From assembly GCF_009759665.1 (NCBI RefSeq), contig NZ_WQNE01000001.1, positions 62,001 to 126,000 on the forward strand: a DNA stretch of 64,000 bases. Direction: 5' to 3'. Within the stretch, counting starts at the first letter, position 1. Each line of letters starts with the position of its first letter. The notes beneath the pieces are model-generated. The model was given only the letters and a program-made list of their open reading frames with translations, made no database searches and had not been told where the DNA came from. This DNA is from Bradyrhizobium cajani. GTDB taxonomy: Bacteria > Pseudomonadota > Alphaproteobacteria > Rhizobiales > Xanthobacteraceae. Of the stretch, positions 23,561 through 31,937 are shown in pieces. The translations under genes and the position numbers were made by a program.

Positions 23561-24771
23561 AGCGCTACCACGTCGGCATTTTTCTCGAGCTGCCGCTCGA
23601 CGTCGGTGGTGGCTTCCAGCAGTCGCTCACCGACATCATTTGGATGCGCGACTGGGCCAAGACCGCCGACATCGACGTCACCGTGTTGACGACGCTGCCC
23701 GACAACGTCGCGATCCTCGCCGAGCTCGGCATCAACAGCGTTTATCTGAAGCTTGGCTGGTTCGACCGCCTGTTCCTGTTCCTCAAATATTCCGGACCGT
23801 TCGACCTGCTGCAATACTCCATGCGGGTCTGTGCGCCGTTCGAGAAGAAGCTGATCAAGGCCGGCGTCGACATCGTCTATTTCACCACTACGTCGAACTG
23901 GAATCTGCTGCTTTACAAGCTGCCGTTCATCATCACCATCTTCGACGGCTGCTTCCGCGACAGCCCCGAATTCGACGAGGTGCGTGAATTCGCCCAGTTC
24001 GAGCGCCGCGACATCGTGTGGCGCAGTGCCGTCACCAAGGCCGCGGTGGTTGTTACCAACGCCGACGAGCTGATCGACATGCTTTGCCGGCGCTACGCCA
24101 TGGAGCGCGACCACGCTATCTGCATCCCGTTCTCGCCGTCGCTCTACGTCTCGCGATCAGCAGCGGCCGACCAGCAGGCCGGGGACGTCACGATTCTCAG
24201 CAAGCACGGCCTCGAGCCCGGCTATCTGTTCTATCCGGCGCAATTCTGGTCGCACAAGAACCACGCGACCGTGCTGCTTGCGATGCGCCTGCTCAGGGAT
24301 CAGGGCGAGACTCACAGACTGGTGCTCTGCGGCTCCGATCCCGGTGCGCGTGCCGCGTTCGAGGCGCTGGTCGCGCAGCACGGACTCGGCGATTCCGTGC
24401 ACATTCTCGGTTTCGTCCCCTCCGCGGAGCTTGGCGCCCTCTACCGCGGCGCCAGCGCGCTGGTGATGGCAACCTATTTCGGCCCAACCAATCTGCCGCC
24501 GCTGGAAGCATGGGCGGTCGGCACGCCGGTGATCTATCCACAGGCCTTCGAGGCACAGGCGGGCGATGCGGCCTTGCTGTTCGACTATGACGATCCGACC
24601 TCGCTCGCGAAGGCTATCGTCAGGCTCGATTCGGCCGAGGAGCGCGCCCGGCTCGTCATTGCAGGCAAACAAAGGCTGGCCTACTTCGCCGAGCGGATCG
24701 ATGAGGGACACCGCCAGCTCGCAAGGCACCTGATGCGGCTCAGATACCGCCGCTACCCTCAGATCTATTGA
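23557..24771 (+). CDS. Family 4 glycosyltransferase
   Basis: A 404-residue retaining glycosyltransferase. The N-terminal half starts VKRYHVGIFLELPLDVGGGF with a glycine-rich acceptor loop. The C-terminal GT-B half shows LFYPAQFWSHKNHATVLLAM, LVLCGSDPG, VHILGFVPSAELGALYRGAS and MATYFGPTNLPPLEAWAVGT, the E-x7-E element (with Pro for the first Glu). GTG start at 23557 overlaps the methyltransferase stop. It is the last gene of the coupled block 21203-24771 and converges on the flippase gene. Confidence 0.88.
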   Translation: MKRYHVGIFLELPLDVGGGFQQSLTDIIWMRDWAKTADIDVTVLTTLPDNVAILAELGINSVYLKLGWFDRLFLFLKYSGPFDLLQYSMRVCAPFEKKLIKAGVDIVYFTTTSNWNLLLYKLPFIITIFDGCFRDSPEFDEVREFAQFERRDIVWRSAVTKAAVVVTNADELIDMLCRRYAMERDHAICIPFSPSLYVSRSAAADQQAGDVTILSKHGLEPGYLFYPAQFWSHKNHATVLLAMRLLRDQGETHRLVLCGSDPGARAAFEALVAQHGLGDSVHILGFVPSAELGALYRGASALVMATYFGPTNLPPLEAWAVGTPVIYPQAFEAQAGDAALLFDYDDPTSLAKAIVRLDSAEERARLVIAGKQRLAYFAERIDEGHRQLARHLMRLRYRRYPQIY

Positions 24772-24891
24772 TATCAGGACAACGCTGGAGGGAGCAGGAA
24801 GCCTCCGCCGCGCCTTTGCATGGCGTGCTTTCGACATTTTGTCGTCCGGTCGCACAAGAGCGCGGGACCGGTTGCCGGACCGGCCCCCGTC

Positions 24892-26466
24892 TCAGTTCGG
24901 CACCGCCGCCAGCACGTATCGGCGCACGCGCGCTATCAGAAGCGGGCTCGCCGCGAGCGTGACGACGACGAGCCAGATCGTGCATTCCACCAGGAAGCGG
25001 AACATCCCCGCTCCAGGCACCAGCGCGTGGATCGCCAGTCCAAGTCCCCATCCGCCGAGCATGATCGTGACCATGCTCGCGATCAGGACCAGCATGTGAC
25101 GGAGAGGATGGGCGAGTGTCTGGCTCATAATGACGAGCGTCAGGATTCCGAACTGCGTCAGCAGATCGCTCGCCACGATCGCGATTGCCGCGCCGAGGGG
25201 CCCGAGCCTGGGAATGAGCAGGACCGACAGTATCAGGAAAGCGATCAGCTGCAGCCCCTTGGTCCGGACCAGGAGATCACCGCGATTGCTGTGATTGGCA
25301 AAGACGAACGCCATCAGCGAGGGCGCAACGACCGCGGAGCCGAGCAGCAGTGTGATGGCGAGCGTGGCGTCGTTCGGAATGCTGCCATGCGTCCACAGGG
25401 CGAAGAAATCCGACCAGAAGGGCAACAGGCCCGCGACGATCAGGCTGGCCATGGCGGTCACGAACAGCGAGCCCTGGGCATAGAGCCTGCGCAACCGCAC
25501 CTTGTCGCCGATCGCATGGTCGTGACCGAGCTCGGCGCCGATCGGCAGCGTCATCAGGATGCAGAGGCCTCTCAAGAAGCTCGAGATCACGCGGACCAGG
25601 CCCCATTGCGCCACTGCCACGCGATCGGTGACCATCGCACTGACCAGCAACATCGGCGCATTGGCAAGCACGAGCTCGGTGAGGTTGGCGATGGAGAAGG
25701 GAAAGCCAAGGCCGAACTGCCCGGCGCTCCAGCGCCAGGACACGGCGGAGCGGCCACGGGCGCGCCGCAGGAACGGCAACTGGCGCGGCGCGTCATAGAC
25801 AATCAGGAACAGCGCGAACAGGATCTGCGTCGAGACATAGGCAATCGCGACCGCGAGCAGGCTACCGAACAAGGCGACCGCGATGAGCTGCCCGACCTGT
25901 CCCAGCCCCAGCGCCACATTCTGCGACCACACGGCCCGGCCGTATTTGCCGCGCACGCGATAGAGGCCGGAAACCAGATTGGCCGGCAGCGCGAGCAGCG
26001 TGCCGACGGTAATCACGAGCATCGCGGTGTCGAAGGTCGGCAACCCCCGAAATCCGAGCACGGCGGCGGGCGGAAACAGCTCGGTGCCGATGATCAGCAG
26101 CGCGCCGAGCACCACGACAATGCACAGATAGATCCGCATCATGCGCGCGTAGAAGCTCGCCGTACGCCCGTCGCAATCGACGCAGGACTTGAAGGCGAGA
26201 AACCGGTTGATAGAGCGAAGCTGCAAGCCGGCATCCGCGATGATGACGAGGCTCCCCGCCGCAAAAAGCGCAAGCCATGCCGCGAGCATGTCGCTGGTCC
26301 AGAAATGCAGGAATGCAGGAATGAGGAGCAGCTGCTGCGTCAGCGCCAGAAGCATCTGCACCAGGTTTGCCGACCAGCCGTGAATGAGCCGGTGAAGGCG
26401 GCCGCCGCCCTCTTCGCTTTTGGGGCCGTCCGTCCTGCCTGGCGCGTCAACTTGCGTATCGGTCAA
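24892..26466 (-). CDS. Polysaccharide flippase (Wzx/MATE-like membrane protein)
   Basis: A 524-residue inner-membrane protein with 12-14 hydrophobic segments. The N-terminal cytoplasmic tail is about 35 polar residues. It has the MOP superfamily layout: two six-helix halves, a conserved basic segment QLRSINRFLAFKSC, and WSAGQFGLGFPFSIANLTEL at the start of the second half. It would translocate undecaprenyl-linked repeat units to the periplasm. No Wzy polymerase was recognised nearby. It is divergent from wecE, with a 177-bp shared upstream region. Confidence 0.82.
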   Translation of the reverse strand: MTDTQVDAPGRTDGPKSEEGGGRLHRLIHGWSANLVQMLLALTQQLLLIPAFLHFWTSDMLAAWLALFAAGSLVIIADAGLQLRSINRFLAFKSCVDCDGRTASFYARMMRIYLCIVVVLGALLIIGTELFPPAAVLGFRGLPTFDTAMLVITVGTLLALPANLVSGLYRVRGKYGRAVWSQNVALGLGQVGQLIAVALFGSLLAVAIAYVSTQILFALFLIVYDAPRQLPFLRRARGRSAVSWRWSAGQFGLGFPFSIANLTELVLANAPMLLVSAMVTDRVAVAQWGLVRVISSFLRGLCILMTLPIGAELGHDHAIGDKVRLRRLYAQGSLFVTAMASLIVAGLLPFWSDFFALWTHGSIPNDATLAITLLLGSAVVAPSLMAFVFANHSNRGDLLVRTKGLQLIAFLILSVLLIPRLGPLGAAIAIVASDLLTQFGILTLVIMSQTLAHPLRHMLVLIASMVTIMLGGWGLGLAIHALVPGAGMFRFLVECTIWLVVVTLAASPLLIARVRRYVLAAVPN

Positions 26467-26643
26467 GCTGCATCCTTCCCCGCAAACGCGCGCCCCGAAC
26501 CGTCCAGATTGCCACGATGGGGCGGCGCGGCGGTTTCACCGGACCGCGCACGATCGCCAGTTGATTCCCGCAACGGAAAACGCCAACGTGGATTCGAAAT
26601 CAGAGCGTTACGCGCGTCTTAAGGTGGTTCAACGGCTTAGGCA

Positions 26644-27786
26644 ATGGCATCCGAATTCATCCCGTTCAATCGGCCATACACGACCGGAAAGGAGCAGGGC
26701 TACATCCAGGATGCGCTGGAGAGCCTTCACCTGTCTGGCGACGGTCGCTTCACCAAGCTTTGCCACCAATGGCTCGAACAGCGGACCGGCTGCGCCAAGG
26801 CGCTGCTCACACACTCCTGCACCTCCGCGCTCGACCTCGCCGCGATCCTGCTCGACCTCAGGAGCGGCGACGAGGTCATCATGCCCTCCTTCACCTTCGT
26901 CTCGACGGCGAACGCCTTCGTGCTGCGAGGCGCGATCCCGGTTTTCGTCGACATCCGCGAGGACACGCTCAACCTCGACGAACGCCAGATCGAGGCCGCC
27001 ATCACCTCGCGCACCCGGGCGATTGCCCCGGTGCACTACGCGGGCGTTGGCTGCGAGATGGATCCGATCGTTGCCATCGCGAAACGACACAATCTGCGCA
27101 TCGTCGAGGATGCGGCGCAAGGCATCATGGCGAACTATAAGGGCAAGCCGCTCGGCGCAATCGGCGATCTCGGCAGCTTCAGCTTCCACGAGACCAAGAA
27201 CATCATGTCGGGCGAAGGTGGCGCGCTGCTGGTGAACGATCCCACGCTCGGCTTGCGCGCCGAGATCATCCGCGAGAAGGGCACCGATCGCGGCCGCTTC
27301 TTCCGCGGCGAGGTCGACAAGTACACGTGGCAGGACGTCGGCTCGTCGCTGCTGCCGAGCGACCCGACTGCGGCCTTCCTGTGGGCGCAACTCGAGGACG
27401 CCGAGCACATCACAAGCGAGCGGCTCGCGATCTGGGAGCGGTATCACGCCATGCTGGCACCGCTCGAGCAGCGCGGATTGCTGCGCCGTCCGGTCGTGCC
27501 CGGCCATTGCACGCACAACGGCCATCTCTATTACGTGCTGCTGCCGCAGGGTACGAATCGCGACGCGGTGCTCGGTAAGCTGTGGGAGGCGGAGATCTCG
27601 GCCGTCTTCCACTATGTGCCGCTGCATTCGTCACCGGCCGGAAGGCGGTTCGGGCGCACACATGGTGATCTGGCGCACACCACCGATCTGTCCGAGCGGC
27701 TGATCAGGCTGCCGTTCTGGATCGGCCTGCAGGAGACCCAGCAGCAGCGAATCTGCGAGACGCTCGGCGCGATCCTGGGGCGATAG
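26644..27786 (+). CDS. wecE: dTDP-4-amino-4,6-dideoxygalactose transaminase (WecE/RffA-like)
   Basis: A 380-residue DegT-family PLP enzyme that matches WecE closely: IPFNRPYTTGKEQGYIQDAL, LHLSGDGRFTKLCHQWLE, LLTHSCTSALDLAAILLDL, EVIMPSFTFVSTANAFVLRG, VEDAAQGIMANYKGKPLG and FSFHETKNIMSGEGGALLV (PLP Lys in HETKN), then EKGTDRGRFFRGEVDKYTWQ. The family converts dTDP-4-keto-6-deoxyglucose, the RfbB product, to dTDP-Fuc4N with glutamate. RfbA and RfbB are encoded 12 kb downstream, completing the route. It is monocistronic here, followed by a palindromic repeat. Confidence 0.92.
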   Translation: MASEFIPFNRPYTTGKEQGYIQDALESLHLSGDGRFTKLCHQWLEQRTGCAKALLTHSCTSALDLAAILLDLRSGDEVIMPSFTFVSTANAFVLRGAIPVFVDIREDTLNLDERQIEAAITSRTRAIAPVHYAGVGCEMDPIVAIAKRHNLRIVEDAAQGIMANYKGKPLGAIGDLGSFSFHETKNIMSGEGGALLVNDPTLGLRAEIIREKGTDRGRFFRGEVDKYTWQDVGSSLLPSDPTAAFLWAQLEDAEHITSERLAIWERYHAMLAPLEQRGLLRRPVVPGHCTHNGHLYYVLLPQGTNRDAVLGKLWEAEISAVFHYVPLHSSPAGRRFGRTHGDLAHTTDLSERLIRLPFWIGLQETQQQRICETLGAILGR

Positions 27787-27834
27787 GGCATGATGCGGAA
27801 AAGTGCGGCGCGGTTTTCCGCAAAGGTCATGCCC
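27786..27834. repeat. Palindromic repeat / possible terminator after wecE
   Basis: GGGCATGATGCGGAAAA is paired with TTTTCCGCAAAGGTCATGCCC across 49 bp. This is a common Bradyrhizobium-type intergenic palindrome. Directly abutting the wecE stop, it could act as a transcription terminator or mRNA end. Confidence 0.75.
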
Positions 27835-28217
27835 GAACAATAACATTACGGCCCGTCCGACACGCCGTTCTTCGGCGTGGAGCGCGGCACGAAAGGCGCG
27901 AACGACGTATCGGTCGAGGTTGGCATCGTCAGCTTGCCGCCGCCGTCCGCGGCCGGAGCCGTCGCAGCCGAAGGTGGCGGCCTGGGTCCCGGCAATGCCC
28001 GCCGCTCCACCCGAGGCATGAAATTGTTGCCCAGTGGCCACGATCGTTGAAAATTGCACGCGGAAAAGGGGAAACCCTGCCCCTACTGGAGCTCCGTTCA
28101 TTGCGAGGACCATTGGCGCCATGTGACTATAACCGGCGCGGCTCCGCTGCGCGCTCGAGTGGCAGCTTTGTTTTATTTTCCGATTTGCGGCGCGCGGACC
28201 GCGTGACGGATGCGGCA
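27835..28217. other. Intergenic region before the prepilin peptidase; possible minus-strand C-terminal relic
   Basis: On the minus strand, a frame ending with TAA at 27849 reads NFQRSWPLGNNFMPRVERRA, then a Pro/Ala-rich stretch and TSFAPFVPRSTPKNGVSDGP. It looks like the tail of a larger coding sequence, with GC-rich third positions, but no upstream body is present and I do not recognise the family. It is left unassigned. The rest shows nothing. Confidence 0.3.
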
Positions 28218-28799
28218 ATGAACGAGGGAACGGGCCCCGCGCTCGCACCCAGCGCTGTCCTGTTGCTGGGCGTGTTCGCAAGCCTCGTCACTGCGCCGGG
28301 CGTCGAGGGCCTGTATGGCGCGTTCCTGGCCGCCCTGATGGTCGCGATCGCCGCGAACGATGCCCATCTCTACCTCATCCCGAACGAGCTGACGGCCGCG
28401 GCCTTCGCGCTCGCTTTGCTCCGCGCCGGGGCGTTCGTGCCCGATATCGGCGTCGAGGCGCTGCTGTGGCCGGTGGTCCGCGCGGCCGCCGTAGCGGTCC
28501 CGCTGCTGCTCCTGATGGCGCTCTATCGGCGCTGGCGCGGCCGCGACGGGCTGGGGATGGGCGACGTCAAGCTGGCGGCGGTCTGCGGCGCCTGGCTGAA
28601 TCTGGCGACCGTGGTGGCGGTGATCGAGCTGGCCGCACTGGCCGCGATCGCCGCCTATCTCGCCAATGTTGCGCTGCGAAGGAAGCGGGTCCGCGGTACG
28701 GCCTTCCTGCCGTTCGGACTGTTTCTGGCGCCGGCGATCTGGTTCGGTTGGCTGGGCGAGACCTGGTACGCGAACTGGTTCGGCGGCTGGCCGGGCTAA
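28218..28799 (+). CDS. A24 family prepilin peptidase (CpaA/TadV-like)
   Basis: A 193-residue inner-membrane aspartic protease with about six hydrophobic segments. Two catalytic elements are visible: AANDAHLYLIPNELT (first Asp followed by Y-x-IPN) and the GxGD motif GLGMGDVKLAAV. It cleaves and may methylate type IVb/Flp prepilins. No pilus genes are in the window, so it acts in trans or is a leftover. Start ATG 28218; GTG 28203 is possible. It ends FLPFGLFLAPAIWFGWLGET followed by WYANWFGG. A degenerate copy of that tail occurs at 57932-58028. Confidence 0.85.
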   Translation: MNEGTGPALAPSAVLLLGVFASLVTAPGVEGLYGAFLAALMVAIAANDAHLYLIPNELTAAAFALALLRAGAFVPDIGVEALLWPVVRAAAVAVPLLLLMALYRRWRGRDGLGMGDVKLAAVCGAWLNLATVVAVIELAALAAIAAYLANVALRRKRVRGTAFLPFGLFLAPAIWFGWLGETWYANWFGGWPG

Positions 28800-28923
28800 G
28801 GCACGGCGATGTCTCGGTAATTGGTCATTCCGGCGACGAATCGCGGCATCACCTTAGCGGTAATCCTCTACTGTGCATGGGGTTGTTTTCGACTTTTTTG
28901 TTTCTCGGGTGCCGGCGAGCCGG

Positions 28924-29130
28924 TCATTGCTCGCGGCTCGGCGCCCATTCCAAGGCGCGCAGGCGGGCCTGGGCGATCTCTCCGCGCGTCATCTTGGTGG
29001 AGACGGCATCGCGGATTCGCGCCCGCGCCGGCGCTGCGGCCGTCGACAGATTGAGCCATTTGGAGGCCTCGACGATGTCCCGCGGCACGCCCTGCGCGAG
29101 GACACGACTGACAATAGGCAGTGAATTCAT
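28924..29130 (-). pseudogene. Sel1-repeat protein C-terminal remnant
   Basis: A frame of 68 codons reads VLAQGVPRDIVEASKWLNLS, then TAAAPARARIRDAVSTKMTR and GEIAQARLRALEWAP. This is the last Sel1/TPR-like repeat (G-V-x-x-D-x-x-x-A-x-x-W-L-N-L) plus the typical trailing helix of secreted Sel1 proteins. No other repeats or signal peptide precede it. It therefore looks like a truncated relic, although a tiny gene cannot be excluded. Confidence 0.45.
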
Positions 29131-29184
29131 CGCGGAGGCACGATAAACACGGGTCCCGATGCAAATGCCCCAGAAGTCATAGCC

Positions 29185-29877
29185 GTGCGAATTTCGATCA
29201 TCCAATCCTGCTATATTCCCTGGAAGGGCTTCTTCGACCTCATCGGACAATGCGACGAATACGTGATCTTCGATCGCATGCAATACGTGAAGCGGCACTG
29301 GCACAACCGCAACAGGATCAAGACCGCCAACGGCGTCGAGTGGCTGACCATTCCCGTCGTGACCAAGGGACGGTTCGACCAGCCGATCGACGAGGTCGCG
29401 ATCGAAAAGCCCTGGGCCGAGAAGCACTGGCGAACGCTCGAACTCGCCTATCGTCGCGCACCGTTCTTCGATGCATTCGCACCCACCATCCGCGCCTGGT
29501 ACGAGCGTGCTGACAAGGAGAGCCGCCTGACCGACGTCAACGAGCTGCTCACGCGCGAGATTGCGGGCCTGCTCGGGCTGAAGACGAAGATCGTCAGGGA
29601 TACGGCCTATCCCGCGGAGGGCGCGAAGACGGCGCGACTGCTTGCGATCGCGCAGGCGGCTGGTGCCGACTGCTATCTCAGCGGCCCTTCAGCACGCGCC
29701 TATCTCGACGAGTCAATGTTCGCCGCGGCTGGAATCGCCGCGGAGTGGATGAGCTATCAGGGCTACCCCGACTATCCGCAGCTCCATGGCGGATTCGAGC
29801 ATGCCGTCAGCGTGCTCGACCTGATCTTCAACACTGGCCCCGAGGCGAAACACTTCATGCAAACGCCCGCGGCGTGA
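29185..29877 (+). CDS. WbqC-like family protein
   Basis: A 230-residue protein matching the WbqC family end to end: VRISIIQSCYIPWKGFFDLI, CDEYVIFDRMQYVKRHWHNR, then NRIKTANGVEWLTIPV, then CYLSGPSARAYLDESMF. The family occurs in O-antigen and glycolipid loci and is thought to act on amino-sugar nucleotides, possibly as an acyl or amino-acid transferase; no activity is established. GTG start at 29185. It stands alone between the Sel1 relic and a 420-bp gap. Confidence 0.88.
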   Translation: MRISIIQSCYIPWKGFFDLIGQCDEYVIFDRMQYVKRHWHNRNRIKTANGVEWLTIPVVTKGRFDQPIDEVAIEKPWAEKHWRTLELAYRRAPFFDAFAPTIRAWYERADKESRLTDVNELLTREIAGLLGLKTKIVRDTAYPAEGAKTARLLAIAQAAGADCYLSGPSARAYLDESMFAAAGIAAEWMSYQGYPDYPQLHGGFEHAVSVLDLIFNTGPEAKHFMQTPAA

Positions 29878-30297
29878 CAAGCCGCCACATTCGGGCCTGA
29901 AACGAGAGGAGAAATTCCGCCGGAAAGACGGGACTGCACCCCGGTTAGAATGTCCTGCGAATGCGATATTGGTTCAAAAGCCGGTGCAATTTTATCTTGT
30001 ATTTCCTCGTGGTTGATTCACGGCCTGCGCGCGTTTGCGCCTCCCGCACACTTGCCGTATGAGATGCCGCGCGGACCCGTTCCTGCAACATATCCCTAAG
30101 GCATTGCAAAGCCGAGATGATTTGCAGAACGTCAGTGCTCGTGAAGAGGAAGTGATGCAGACGACGCCGGAAAGCCCCGAGGCCAAAAGTGCGAGTGGGA
30201 ACTTCCCCGCCGGGGACCGCGAACGGCATCATTCCCTGATATCAGTAGCGAGACTGCCGGGAACTCGTTCGGCGCAGTTGAGGCGGAGGGAGTGAAG
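29878..30297. other. Intergenic region, 420 bp, no gene recognised
   Basis: Lower GC than flanking genes, with an AT-rich stretch near 29960-30010. It probably holds the promoter for the glycosyltransferase and methyltransferase pair downstream. AGGCGGAGG at 30281-30289 is the ribosome binding site of the next gene. Confidence 0.4.
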
Positions 30298-31275
30298 TTG
30301 AAGCTTTCTATCGTTACCACACTTTATCGGTCCGCCGCCTATGTCGACGAGTTCCATCGGCGGGCAATGACGGCGGCGAGCGCGATCACCGACGACATTG
30401 AACTGGTCATGGTCAATGACGGCTCCCCGGACAACAGTCTGGAGCTGGCAGTGGAGCTGCACAAACGCGATCCGCGCGTGGTCGTCGTCGATCTCGCCCG
30501 CAATTTCGGCCACCACAAGGCGATGATGACGGGCCTGGCCCACGCAAGCGGCGAATTGATATTCCTCATCGACAGCGACCTTGAGGAGCCCCCTGAAAGC
30601 CTCCCGCAGTTTTATGAACTCTTCAAGCGGGAGGGCTGCGACGTCGTTTACGGTGTCCAGGAGAATCGGCGCGGCGGGGTTTTCGAGCGAACGACCGGTG
30701 CGCTGTTCTTTGCTGCGCTCGATGTGCTGGGTGACCGACCGGTTCCGCGCAATGTGGTGACGTCGCGCCTGATGACGCGCGACTATGTCAATGCTCTGGT
30801 CAGCCATCAGGACCGCGAATTCATCATCTCGGATCTGTGGCAGGTGACCGGCTTTCGTCAGACCCCGATCATCGTGAAGAAGCTTTCGCTGTCGCCATCC
30901 ACCTATTCGTTGCGGGACCGGATCGAGCTTGCGGTCAAGCATGTCACGACGACATCGACGCGGCTGCTCTACTTTGTGCTCTACACCGGCATACTGATTT
31001 TCGGACTTTCCGGTGTCCTGATCCTGTTTTACCTCGGGCGCTACTTCACCTCGGGCATGGGCGTCGATGGCTTCACGTCGCTGATCATATCGGTGTGGTT
31101 CCTCGGCGGCCTGATAACCCTCATCCTCGGCATTCTCGGAATCTACATCGCCAACATCATGTCGGAGACCAAGCGTCGCCCCTACACCCTGGTTCGCCAC
31201 ATCTACAAGGCGGACGCCGTGGTCGATCGCAAGTCGAGCCGTGACGGCGACGCGCAACTCGCTATTCGACGGTAA
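30298..31275 (+). CDS. GtrB/DPM1-type family 2 glycosyltransferase with two C-terminal membrane helices
   Basis: A 325-residue protein. The GT2 domain shows KLSIVTTLYRSAAYVDEFHR, VMVNDGSPDNS, DLARNFGHHKAMMTGLAHAS and the metal-binding LIDSDLEEPPESL. Two C-terminal membrane spans follow (LYFVLYTGILIFGLSGVLIL and LIISVWFLGGLITLILGILG), ending in a basic tail. This architecture transfers a sugar to undecaprenyl or dolichyl phosphate (GtrB, ArnC, DPM1). I prefer TTG at 30298, spaced 8 bp from AGGCGGAGG and giving the family-typical MKLSIVTTLYRS; GTG at 30292 is too close. A methyltransferase gene follows after 5 bp. Confidence 0.9.
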   Translation: MKLSIVTTLYRSAAYVDEFHRRAMTAASAITDDIELVMVNDGSPDNSLELAVELHKRDPRVVVVDLARNFGHHKAMMTGLAHASGELIFLIDSDLEEPPESLPQFYELFKREGCDVVYGVQENRRGGVFERTTGALFFAALDVLGDRPVPRNVVTSRLMTRDYVNALVSHQDREFIISDLWQVTGFRQTPIIVKKLSLSPSTYSLRDRIELAVKHVTTTSTRLLYFVLYTGILIFGLSGVLILFYLGRYFTSGMGVDGFTSLIISVWFLGGLITLILGILGIYIANIMSETKRRPYTLVRHIYKADAVVDRKSSRDGDAQLAIRR

Positions 31276-31280
31276 ATCAC

Positions 31281-31931
31281 GTGAGCAACTCGATCGACTC
31301 CCCGATCCTGCAGCAGGTCGCGGCACACTACAATTCCAAGCTCCTGACGCACGGCTCGACCTCGCAAGGCGTCGACTGGAACGACCTACGCTCTCATGAG
31401 CTGCGGCATCGGCAGTTTCTCCGCCTCGTCGAAGGCGCCCCGGACGCCTCACTCATCGATCTCGGATGCGGGTTCGGAGATTTCCTGCGCTTCCTGCGAC
31501 AGAACGGACACCGCGGGCGCTTTGTCGGCTATGACATCACGCCGAGCATGATCGACAAGGCGCGGGAATTGTACGGCGAGGGCGACGACCGGCACTGGCG
31601 CGTCGGCGCTGTTCCGTCTGAAACGGCCGACTTCGCCATCGCGAGCGGGATCTTCAACGTCAAGGGCGACGTTCCGGGCGCCGACTGGGGCGACTATGTG
31701 CTGCGAACCATCGATGTGCTCGCGCAGTCGGGGCGACAGGGCTTCGGCTTCAACGTGCTCAGCATGTCGAGCGATCCCGACCGACGCCGACCCGACCTGT
31801 ACTATGTCGAACCGGCCGAAATGCTGTCCTACTGCCTTTCCCGGTACGGACGATCCGTCGCCCTCCTCCAGGACTATGGGCTTTATGAATTCACGATCAT
31901 CGTCCGCAGGCACGCGTTGGCGTCGGCCTGA
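31281..31931 (+). CDS. Class I SAM-dependent methyltransferase
   Basis: A 216-residue protein with motif I LIDLGCGFGDFLRFLRQNG, post-I FVGYDITPSMIDKARELY and a following FAIASGIFNVKG motif. It belongs to a compact group often found in polysaccharide clusters. GTG start, 5 bp after the glycosyltransferase, so cotranscribed. It converges with the next methyltransferase gene, leaving a gap of only 6 bp. Substrate unknown, plausibly a lipid-linked sugar. Confidence 0.85.
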   Translation: MSNSIDSPILQQVAAHYNSKLLTHGSTSQGVDWNDLRSHELRHRQFLRLVEGAPDASLIDLGCGFGDFLRFLRQNGHRGRFVGYDITPSMIDKARELYGEGDDRHWRVGAVPSETADFAIASGIFNVKGDVPGADWGDYVLRTIDVLAQSGRQGFGFNVLSMSSDPDRRRPDLYYVEPAEMLSYCLSRYGRSVALLQDYGLYEFTIIVRRHALASA

Positions 31932-31937
31932 CCCACG

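Noticed and set aside
24820..26622. 600-codon open frame antisense to the flippase
   Set aside because: Charged low-complexity mirror of membrane-protein codons; the minus-strand flippase explains it.
29945..30232. 95-codon minus-strand frame in the 420-bp gap
   Set aside because: No similarity to any family I know and no start signal; the gap is more likely regulatory.
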